Shown piece after piece: positions 42,733 through 51,000 of a DNA stretch of 64,000 nucleotides. Source of the DNA: Bin87 sp965262485 (lineage in GTDB: Bacteria; Chloroflexota; Dehalococcoidia; Lucifugimonadales; UBA3495). Position 1 is the first letter of the stretch. Every line of letters starts with the position of its first letter. Where the stretch lies: NCBI GenBank assembly GCA_965262485.1, contig OZ253540.1:1302001-1366000 (forward strand), given 5' to 3'. A program made the position numbers and the translations under genes. The notes beneath the pieces were generated by a model. That model had not been told where the DNA came from, did not search any database, and worked only from the letters and a program-made list of their open reading frames with translations.

Positions 42733-43563
42733 ATGCTAGCCACGGGTGCAATGGTAATCAGCGACGGCGTGTTCAAAGTCGACGGCGGAGCTATCTTCGG
42801 GCGCATCCCCAAAATGATGTGGGAAAACATGGTTACTACCGACCGCAAGAATCGGGTCACGATGGGCCTGAATTGCATGCTGTTTCAATGCAATGGAAGC
42901 AATATCCTTATCGACACTGGCGTCGGACCCAAAGACAATATCCGCGATAAGGAAATCTACGGCCTGATCCCCAGTCGGCTCCTGCGTGGCCTTAAGGTGA
43001 TCGGTATCGGCCCCAGGGACATCGACGCCGTCGTCCTTTCTCACTTGCATTTCAGCCACGCCGGCGGCGCCACCCGCATGGACCGCGTCGGCGACATGGT
43101 GCCGTCCTTCCCCAACGCAACTTACTACGTTCAACGCGCCAGTTGGGAAGACGCCCAGGACCCATCAGTTCTCCACGCCGACGTTTTCCGCGTCGACGAC
43201 TTCGAGCCGATCGCCGAACGCGGACGCATGGAGTTGCTCGACGGCGATACCGAGCTGTTCCCCGGCTTGAATCTAATAGTCACCGATGGCCACAGTCCCG
43301 GACATCAAATCGCCGTTTTCAGCCACGGCGGCGAACGCATCGTTTACTTGGGAGACCTGGTGCCTACTCCCCACCATTTGGGGCTCACCGTCATCTCATC
43401 GTTCGATTACGAGCCGGAAACCAGCCTCGACCAAAAACAGGACATCCTCTCCGAAGCCGAACGGCAAGGCTGGCTGCTGGTGTTCCCCCACGGCCATGAA
43501 ACCCGCGCCGGTTATCTCGAACGGCGCCAGGATATGAGCTACCTGCGTCCCGTGGAATTCTAG
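42733..43563 (+). CDS. MBL-fold metallo-hydrolase with altered metal site
   Basis: Metallo-beta-lactamase-fold protein of 276 residues, of the quorum-quenching-lactonase/hydrolase type (IDTGVGPKD, LSHLHFSHAGG, DGHSPGHQIAVF, YLGDLVPTPHH, FPHGHE). The family motif is H-x-H-x-D-H; here it reads H104-L-H106-F-S108-H109, so the aspartate that binds the second metal is Ser. The other ligands are in place, which could mean a single-metal enzyme or changed chemistry. GAGGAG precedes the ATG. Substrate unknown. Confidence 0.88.
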   Translation: MLATGAMVISDGVFKVDGGAIFGRIPKMMWENMVTTDRKNRVTMGLNCMLFQCNGSNILIDTGVGPKDNIRDKEIYGLIPSRLLRGLKVIGIGPRDIDAVVLSHLHFSHAGGATRMDRVGDMVPSFPNATYYVQRASWEDAQDPSVLHADVFRVDDFEPIAERGRMELLDGDTELFPGLNLIVTDGHSPGHQIAVFSHGGERIVYLGDLVPTPHHLGLTVISSFDYEPETSLDQKQDILSEAERQGWLLVFPHGHETRAGYLERRQDMSYLRPVEF

Positions 43564-43585
43564 GCCGACGGCAACGTCCGTCTTA

Positions 43586-44929
43586 TCAACCTTCCACCTC
43601 GGCGATCATGTCCTTCCCGCTCACCGCGATCAGCCGCGCCGGCATAATCCGGTTGGCCAGGTCCTGCCCCGTGGCAACATTCACTCGCACGTAGTTATCC
43701 GTCAGGCCTCGCCACACCCGTTGCCCATCGTCCTGAGCCCGGGCCGTTTCCCATAGCACGTTTCGAACCTGTCCCACCAGTCCCCGCCGATACGCGCCGT
43801 GAGTCTTGACAGCGACGGCGGCCATTTCACCGGCGCGGCGGCGTTTTTCTGTAGCGCCGACCTGTGCGGCAAAATGATGCGCGCTGGTGCCCGGCCGTTG
43901 GGAATACGGAAAAACGTGCATATCGGCAAACTGCATCGCTGCGGCGAACTCCAGGCTCTTCACGTGTTCGTCCGCATCCTCGCCGGGGAACCCAACGATA
44001 ACGTCAGTGGTGATGCCCGCATCCGGCGCCGTCTCTCGAACCAACTCCACTGCCCTCCGGAATGTTTCAGTATCGTATCGCCGCCGCATGGCCCTGAGTA
44101 CCTGGTCCGATCCACTTTGCAGCGGTATGTGAAAATGTGGACAAAGACGTGCGTCATCCCACCTGGCAAGCAGCTCCAGGCTAATCTCGTGAGCCTGCAA
44201 CGACGACACTCGCAGCCTGGCCACGTCCGTCTCATCCAGAATGCGATCCAGCAGACCCGGCAAGTTCACTCCGTCCAGGTCAAAACCGTAGGTGCCCAGC
44301 TGGGTTCCTGTGAGCACCACCTCTTTCATTCCGGCGGCCACGTTGCGACGCACCGCTTCCACCAGCGTATCCGGTGCGATGCTGCGTTCTCGTCCCCTCA
44401 CTTTGGGAACGATGCAGTAAGCGCAGACCTGGTCGCATCCCTCCTGAATCTTGATCATGGCCCGACTGCGCGCCAGTATGCCGGCGCCGCCGCCCAGAAT
44501 ACCGTGGGGAATGATACCGTCAGGCCCGAACCGCTCCACGGTGTGACCGCGTTGCGCTGCCGCTGATACCGCCCGTGAAACCAACTCGGACTTATCCCGA
44601 TTGCCCACCACCAGCGAGACTTCGGGCATCGCTCGGAGCGCCGCGGCCGCCCGCTCCGGATAGCACCCGGCCGCTACGACGACCGCATCCGGGTTGTGGC
44701 GTCGCGCCGCCCGCAGCGCCTGACGCGCCTTGCTGTCAGCGGTGGCGGTAACGGTGCATGTGTTGACTACCACAATGTCGGCATCCTCTACGGAATCAAC
44801 CGTAGCGTATCCCCGGTTGGCAAACTCCCGGGCCAACTGCGCGCTGTCAGCCTGGTTGAGCTTGCAGCCATGCGTCTCGATAGCCACCGTGCCCACGAGA
44901 GGCAGCAACTGATCCGGTGTCGTGGCCAT
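43586..44929 (-). CDS. mtaB: tRNA ms2t6A37 methylthiotransferase MtaB
   Basis: Radical-SAM methylthiotransferase that turns t6A37 into ms2t6A37 in ANN-reading tRNAs. The N-terminal UPF0004 domain has IETHGCKLNQADSAQLA, VNTCTVTATADSKARQ and AAGCYPERA with its cluster cysteines; the radical-SAM motif is KIQEGCDQVCAYCIVPKVRGRERS; a C-terminal TRAM domain ends at YVRVNVATGQ...ARLIAV. HGCKLNQ is the MtaB-type form (MiaB has YGCQMN). ATG at 44929 was chosen; a TTG at 44989 would add 20 residues overlapping the upstream gene. It follows the HEPN-like gene closely. Confidence 0.93.
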   Translation of the reverse strand: MATTPDQLLPLVGTVAIETHGCKLNQADSAQLAREFANRGYATVDSVEDADIVVVNTCTVTATADSKARQALRAARRHNPDAVVVAAGCYPERAAAALRAMPEVSLVVGNRDKSELVSRAVSAAAQRGHTVERFGPDGIIPHGILGGGAGILARSRAMIKIQEGCDQVCAYCIVPKVRGRERSIAPDTLVEAVRRNVAAGMKEVVLTGTQLGTYGFDLDGVNLPGLLDRILDETDVARLRVSSLQAHEISLELLARWDDARLCPHFHIPLQSGSDQVLRAMRRRYDTETFRRAVELVRETAPDAGITTDVIVGFPGEDADEHVKSLEFAAAMQFADMHVFPYSQRPGTSAHHFAAQVGATEKRRRAGEMAAVAVKTHGAYRRGLVGQVRNVLWETARAQDDGQRVWRGLTDNYVRVNVATGQDLANRIMPARLIAVSGKDMIAEVEG

Positions 44930-44978
44930 CCACACTGGTACACCGGAACCGACGTTCAAATCGTTCGCAACCACGTGA

Positions 44979-45422
44979 TCAGCCCCCAAGATCGGCTACC
45001 GCATCATCCGCATCAGACGCTGGCACGGGCAAATCCGCTCCTGGAATCCGCGCCACCAACCGCTCGATGGCTTCACTCAGGTCGTCCATCGCCAGGAACA
45101 GATAGTCCACGCGACTCCTGCGCTCCCGGACCCGCTCGGCGGCTTCGGCAAAGGCCGCCAGATGATCAAACGCATCGCGGATATACCGATCCTTTTCCTC
45201 TTCGCCCAGGGCGCGCGTGAACCTTCGCAGCGCCGCCTCGTCTTCAGTGCCCTCTCCGCGGGCCGTCGCCACACCGCGGCACGCCGACAGCAGGCTTCCC
45301 CACAGCAACTCCTCTGACTGGCCCCACTGCCCTTTCTGCATCGCATTTTGGGCAGAACTCAGCAGGCGCAGGGCCCGGCTGCGGTGTCGGGTTATTTGGC
45401 GTTCAGCGGTCAATCTATCCAT
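44979..45422 (-). CDS. PaREP1/HEPN-like helical protein
   Basis: All-helical protein of 147 residues. RALRLLSSAQNAMQKGQWGQSEELLWGSLLSACRGVATARG resembles the PaREP1/HEPN type of helical bundle, in which an A-E-x-L-W-x-A motif follows a G-x-W turn. No R-x4-H RNase motif of toxin HEPNs is evident, and no nucleotidyltransferase partner is next to it. It lies 49 bases before mtaB on the same strand. Function unknown. Confidence 0.55.
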   Translation of the reverse strand: MDRLTAERQITRHRSRALRLLSSAQNAMQKGQWGQSEELLWGSLLSACRGVATARGEGTEDEAALRRFTRALGEEEKDRYIRDAFDHLAAFAEAAERVRERRSRVDYLFLAMDDLSEAIERLVARIPGADLPVPASDADDAVADLGG

Positions 45423-45523
45423 CCAGACTGTTCAATTCCATGTCGTTAGCGATTTTAGCACACGGAATCCGCCTTGCCCGCTCAGATCGTGGTTGGCCGG
45501 GTGCCGCAGCCCATTCGCCCGCC

Positions 45524-45711
45524 AGGGCAATCGCATATGGACGGTTTAACCACCGTCATTCCCGCGAAAGCGGGAATCCAGTGACCGATGCCGGTAGCTT
45601 CGCCGCGAAAATCCAGCAGATTAAAAACTCTGGACCCGGCCCCGTATCAAGTACGGGGTGACGTTCTTTCGCCGGAGTGACGTGGCTGTAATTTCATATG
45701 GGATAGCCTTG
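45524..45711. repeat. MITE-like element, family F, copy 1
   Basis: Ends AGGGCAATCGCATATG and CATATGGGATAGCCTT form an imperfect inverted repeat, bounded by ATTCGCCCGCC (45513-45523) and ATTCGCTCGCC (45712-45722), 10 of 11 matching. Interior: REP hairpin at 45555-45581 and a CCGTATCAAGTACGGGGTGACG motif. The right 38 bases are shared with 58375-58510. The rest of the gap to 45801 shows no gene. Confidence 0.75.
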
Positions 45712-45801
45712 ATTCGCTCGCCTTGGGAACTGGCGCCGCAAACTCCCCGGTAGTACACTGATTTACCGTCAGCCACGCCGTACATTGTTGAGGTTTCAAG
45801 C

Positions 45802-47004
45802 ATGCCCGAGGTCAACCCGTTTCGCTACGTAGCATACCCGGTGCGGGTGCACGCCGGGGACAACGCGTTGTCCGGTCTCCGCGCCGAGGTTGACCGTGTC
45901 AGAGCAAAAAGGCCATTCATCGTTTGTGGCCGATCCGTTTCGCAACGCACCAATCTCCTTCAGCGCATCGCAGACGCACTGGGCCAGGAACCGGCCGGCG
46001 TCTTCGACGGCGTGCGAACCGGATCACCCGTGCCAGACGTTCTGGCTGGCGTCCAGGCCGCCCGGAAAGCCGATGCCGACCTCATCATCGCCGTCGGTGG
46101 CGGGAGCGCCGTCGTTACCGCCCGCGCCATTATCATCCTACTGGCAGAAGGTGGCGCTCCCGACGACCACGCCACCAAATATCCGCCGGGCCAACCCCCG
46201 GTCAGCCCTCGCTTGACGGCGCCGAAATTGCCCAACATCCTTGTGCTGACCACACCCACCACGGCGGCCACCCGGGCCGGCGCCGCCGTCATCGATGGCG
46301 AAACGGGTCATCGACTGGAGCTGTTCGACCCCAAAACCCGTCCCAGCGCCGTTATCTGGGATACCGACGCCCTGCTCACGGCGCCGGCTGATCTCTGCAT
46401 CAGCGCTGCCGGGTCCCTGTTCAGCGGCGTAATCAGCGCCCTGCAATCTCCGACCTTGAACGTGATGGCAAACGCCGACCTCGTCGGATCGCTCAACCTT
46501 TTGCTGGAACATTTGCCCGCGGTCAGCAGCCAGCCCGATGACGGCGCCGCCAGGGTCAACCTGTGCGTTGCCTCGTTCATGTACAACCGGGCCTGGGATA
46601 CCGGAGCCGGCGGATCCGCCCTGGGCGTCGTGAGCGCTCTGGCCCACAGCCTCGACACGCGCTTCCCCGAATGCAGCCACGGGGCGGCATATTCCATCAA
46701 CACGGCTCCCGGTATGAGATTCAATCGAGATTACAACCTCAAAGGTCAGGCGCGAATCGCTGCCGCAATGGGTCTGGTCAAGTCCGGCACAACCAACCTG
46801 GAGGCCGCCGACGCCGCTGCCGACGCGGTGTCCCGGTTCTTCGAGACGGTGGGAATGCCCTTGCGGCTGCGTGATGTTGGCGTGCCGGAGGAAGGGATCG
46901 AGGATATCGCCCGGGATGCCCTCACCGACTTCGGGCTGCATCGTAACGTGCGGCCAATCAACGACGCCACCGAACTGCGAGATTTGTTGCGCGCCGCCTG
47001 GTAA
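45802..47004 (+). CDS. Iron-containing alcohol dehydrogenase-family protein
   Basis: Fe-ADH/maleylacetate-reductase-like protein of 400 residues. The N-terminal nucleotide-binding part has RPFIVCGRSV and the AVGGGSAVVTARAI dinucleotide loop, then VLTTPTTAATRAGAAVI. In the helical metal domain ALAHSLDTRFPECSHGAAYSI keeps two histidines, but the stretch that should hold the Asp and His ligands (D-A-L-x-H-A) reads AAGSLFSGVISAL. With metal ligands missing, this may be a maleylacetate-reductase-like enzyme working without iron, or inactive. No partner gene tells the substrate. Confidence 0.85.
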   Translation: MPEVNPFRYVAYPVRVHAGDNALSGLRAEVDRVRAKRPFIVCGRSVSQRTNLLQRIADALGQEPAGVFDGVRTGSPVPDVLAGVQAARKADADLIIAVGGGSAVVTARAIIILLAEGGAPDDHATKYPPGQPPVSPRLTAPKLPNILVLTTPTTAATRAGAAVIDGETGHRLELFDPKTRPSAVIWDTDALLTAPADLCISAAGSLFSGVISALQSPTLNVMANADLVGSLNLLLEHLPAVSSQPDDGAARVNLCVASFMYNRAWDTGAGGSALGVVSALAHSLDTRFPECSHGAAYSINTAPGMRFNRDYNLKGQARIAAAMGLVKSGTTNLEAADAAADAVSRFFETVGMPLRLRDVGVPEEGIEDIARDALTDFGLHRNVRPINDATELRDLLRAAW

Positions 47005-47039
47005 CCGCCAGCCCCGCACCGCCGAATGACGGCGCTCAT

Positions 47040-48008
47040 CTACTCTCGATATCTGAGGGCCAACTCCGCAATATTGGCGACTTCCCACTCCGCCATTAAT
47101 GATTCCAGCTCGGCGAGCACACGGAAGGGAGCGTCCAGATCGGCCAGGTTCGCGCTGCCGATCTGAACGGCCGTAGCTCCCGCCAGCAAGAATTCAGCGG
47201 CGTGGCGGCCAGTGAACACTCCGCCCACTCCGATGATCGGAACCTTGACCGCCCGGGCCGTTCGGTACACCAGCGCCACCGCAATGGGCCGCAGGGCGTG
47301 TCCCGACAACCCGCCGCTCCCCGTACCCAGCACCGCCCTCCCCAGGTCAGTGTCAATGTGCATCGCCGGAATGGTATTGCAGATCGTCAGAGCGTCCGCG
47401 CCGGCATCCACCGCCGCCTGCGCGATTTCGGTAATATCCGGCACGTTGGGGGAAAGCTTGGCCCACAACGGCAGGTCGGTTTGCCGACGTACACCGGCCA
47501 CCGCCGCCGCCGTAAGTTGCGGTCGGTGACTGAACATCGCGCCGTCGTCCACGTTGGGACAGCTCAGGTTCAGCTCGATGGCCGCAAACCCGGAAACCCC
47601 TCGCGTGAACGATGCCATTTCCTCCCACTGCTCCGGACTTTCGGCTGCCATACTCATTACCACGTTGGCGTCCAGGTCGGCCCATTGCGGCGCCAGTTCG
47701 CTCATTGCAGCCTCTATCCCCGGGTTGGTCAGCCCGATTGAGTTCAGCAGCGTAGTTTCCCCTGCCTCCAGGCCCTCCCGAAATGACTCGGGGAACCACC
47801 GCGGTTCGGGGTTGCCAGCCCTCGCATTTCGCGTCAAGGTCTTTGGCAGCACCGCTCCCAATGAGCCCAGCGGGGCGTTCGCCGCGATCCCCCGGCCATA
47901 GCCATCGTATCCGAACGTGCCCGAAGCAATCATGATCGGATTGGACAGCCGAAGGCCGCCGGGACGTTCGGGCGCCAGATCTACTGACAGATCGACCGGA
48001 ACAACCAA
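47040..48008 (-). CDS. pyrD: Dihydroorotate dehydrogenase, class 1B
   Basis: FMN TIM-barrel enzyme of 322 residues oxidising dihydroorotate to orotate in pyrimidine synthesis. NPIMIASGTFGYDGYG, KTLTRNARAGNPEPR, LLNSIGLTNPG, ELNLSCPNVDDG with the catalytic Cys, LWAKLSPNVPDI, and IIGVGGVFTGRHAAEFLLAGATAVQIG mark the class 1B form, which normally pairs with an NAD-linked PyrK subunit; pyrK is not in the window. It starts 63 bases after rpoC on the same strand, so it may be read through from the rpoBC transcript. Confidence 0.94.
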   Translation of the reverse strand: MVVPVDLSVDLAPERPGGLRLSNPIMIASGTFGYDGYGRGIAANAPLGSLGAVLPKTLTRNARAGNPEPRWFPESFREGLEAGETTLLNSIGLTNPGIEAAMSELAPQWADLDANVVMSMAAESPEQWEEMASFTRGVSGFAAIELNLSCPNVDDGAMFSHRPQLTAAAVAGVRRQTDLPLWAKLSPNVPDITEIAQAAVDAGADALTICNTIPAMHIDTDLGRAVLGTGSGGLSGHALRPIAVALVYRTARAVKVPIIGVGGVFTGRHAAEFLLAGATAVQIGSANLADLDAPFRVLAELESLMAEWEVANIAELALRYRE

Positions 48009-48071
48009 CGGCGGCCTCCTGATTGCCTTATGTCGGGCCTGATTATGTTGAGCCTGATTATCCGCGCGGAC

Positions 48072-51000
48072 TTACAGCGCCGGAATATCGTCCTCCTCGT
48101 CATCAAACGGAGAGAAGATACGGGCGCTCGCCTGCAGATCCCGGTCGCCTTCCGATTCTCCCTCGGTCAACGACTGTGCCCGGCGAAGCAGATCCTCCTC
48201 TTCCTCGGCGGTGCGAATCTGATAACCGGAGTCTCCCAGGCCCCCACCGTCGGCCACCGGACCCAATGGCTGGCCCGAAATTACCTCGGCGTCGATCTCC
48301 AGATCCAGCCCGCCTTCCGGTGCGCCCGATCCATCGATTGCCAGGGGTTGCCCCGACAGCCAAGACGGAGCCATCAACTCCACATCGAAATCCTCCAGAG
48401 ATTCCTGCCAGAGGAGATGTCGCTCGGACTCCAGCAGCGAATCCAGCCGCGCCGGAATCAGCCTTCCGATAATTACGTTTTCTTTCAGACCCCTGAGCCA
48501 GTCGCGATCGCTCGCCACCGCGGCCATGGTCAGCACCTTGGTTGTTTCCTGGAACGATGCCTTCGACAAGAAGCTGTCGGTGGTCAGCGCCGCCTTGGAT
48601 ACTCCCAGCAACAGGGTCTTCGCGGTGGAAGGCTCCCCGCCCTCGGCCAGTACACGCTGGTTCTGATCCTGGAACCGGAACTTGTCCACCACGTCACCGG
48701 GGATGAATTCGGTGTCGCCGGAGGTTTCTACCTGCACCCGGCGCAACATTTGCCGCAGAATGACCTCAATGTGCTTGTCATGAATTCCCACCCCCTGCGA
48801 ACGGTACACCTCCTGTACTTCGTCAACCAGGTAGTGTTGCAACCCTTCCAGGCCGCGGACGTCCAGCAATTCCCTCAGATCCAGCGGGCCGTCAACCAAA
48901 GCGGCCCCAGCATTAACCTGTTGGCCGTCGTTTACCCGGAGCGTCATCTGAGGATTCACGTCATAAGCACGCGATTCCTCTTCGCGCCACACCACGGTGA
49001 TCCCGTTTGCAGAGATCTCCGCTTCGCCCGAATGGTCCGAGCGAATCTCCCGCAGGATGTCCAGTCCGGCCACGGAACTGCTTGCTCCATCGTCAGCGCC
49101 ATCCCCATTGGTCTGGATCGCTGGCGAGTCGGCGTTGACAACTACTGCCAGCAGCTTGCCGTCGTCAACCGCTTCGCCCCGCTCTACCAATCGGATCGCT
49201 CCGTCGGGCAAACCATACTCGTGTCGTTCTTCTTCGTCGTAAACCACGCGGACGCGGCGCGCCCCCGTGGCGTCTTCTTCCAGCGACACGGTGCCGTCAA
49301 TGTGGGTAAGCACGCCGGCGCCCTTGGGCGGGCGTACTTCAAACAGTTCCTGTACCCTGGGCAAACCCGTCGTGATGTCAGACCCGGCGATGCCTCCGGT
49401 GTGGAACGTCCGCATGGTGAGCTGCGTACCGGGCTCGCCGATGCTTTGCGCTGCGATTACGCCCACCGCCTGGCCAATCTCTACCAGTTTGCCGGTAGCC
49501 GGCAAGCGCCCGTAGCACATTTGACAAATTCCGCGGCGCGTCTGGCAGGTCAATGGTGAACGCACCGGCACCCGGTCGATACCGACGTCCTTGATCTCCT
49601 CTGCGATCCCCTCGTCGATCATTTCGTTGCGGTCGATAATTATCTCGCCGCTGCGAGGATCGGCTATCACATCGCCCGCCATCCGACCGACCATGCGTTC
49701 AGCAAAACTGGTGAGTGTCGGGTCATTGGGCCGTGGCTCCACATAGAACGGCTCAGCGAATTCGCAGTCCGGCGCCAGAACTATAACCTCCTGCGACACG
49801 TCCACCAGGCGGCGAGTCAAATACCCGCTGTCAGCCGTACGCAGCGCAGTGTCCGTCAAACCCTTCCGCGCGCCGTGGGTGGAGATGAAATACTCCAGCG
49901 CGGTTAGCCCTTCGCGGAAACTCGATTTCACCGGACGCTCGATGATGCGACCCTCTGGATCGCTCATCAACCCGCGCATTCCGGCCATCTGCTTGATTTG
50001 CGATATGTTACCTTTCGCTCCCGACATCGCCATTACGGCGACGCCGCCGAAATACTGCAGTTCGTCCTCAACCACCATTTGCATGTCATCCGACGCTTTG
50101 GTCCAGGTCTCGATGACCCGATCGTATTTTTCACTCTCGGTCATCATGCCCATCATGAAGTTGTTTTCATGATCTGAAACTTTTTGTGTTGCCGCTTCCA
50201 GAATGTCATGCTTCCGGGCCGGAACCTGAATGTCGTTGATGGCGATCGTAATACCCGACTTGGTCGCGTAGTAGAACCCCATCTCCTTTATCTTGTCCAG
50301 GGCCTGCGCCGTCTCCACGTTGGTGAGGTTGCGGTACAGCTCTGAAGTCAGGTCCTTGATCGCGCCACGGTCCATCAACTCGTTCTTGTAACCCAGCGAA
50401 TCAGGAATGGTCTCGTTGAAAATCAGCCGGCCCATGGTGGTGTCCACCGGCGCATCGGCTCCCGCCACGTCAATAACCGTAATGGGCGCTCTCAGGTCGA
50501 TCTGGCCGTCCGAGTACGCGATACGGGCTTCATTGATGTCGTAGAAGCGATTGCCGGCGCCCTTGCGGCCGGGCACCAGTTCGGTAAGGTAATAGCAACC
50601 CATTACCATGTCCAGCGTGGGCGCCACCAACGGATCGCCCGAAGCCGGCGACAGCATGTTGTTGATGCTCAGCATCACCGTGCCAGCCTCGTTGACCGCC
50701 ATCGCAGACAACGGGACGTGAACCGCCATCTGGTCGCCGTCGAAGTCAGCGTTGAACGCCGAGCAAACCAGCGGGTGCAGTTGTATGGCGCTCCCTTCGA
50801 TCAACACCGGCTTGAAGGCCTGGATACCCAGGCGGTGCAGTGTCGGCGCCCGGTTCAGCATCACCGGCCGGTCCTTAATAACGTCTTCTAGAATGTGCCA
50901 AACTTCCGGCGAAGATCGTTCCACCATCCGCTTGGCCGCCTTGATGTTCGGCGCCAACGCGCTCAGCACCAACCGGTGCATCACGAACGGCTTGAACAAT

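Noticed and set aside
48030..49559. Long plus-strand open frame (509 codons) opposite rpoC
   Set aside because: Lies wholly inside rpoC, whose protein is clearly recognisable; the opposite frame shows no family motif and results from high G+C codon use.
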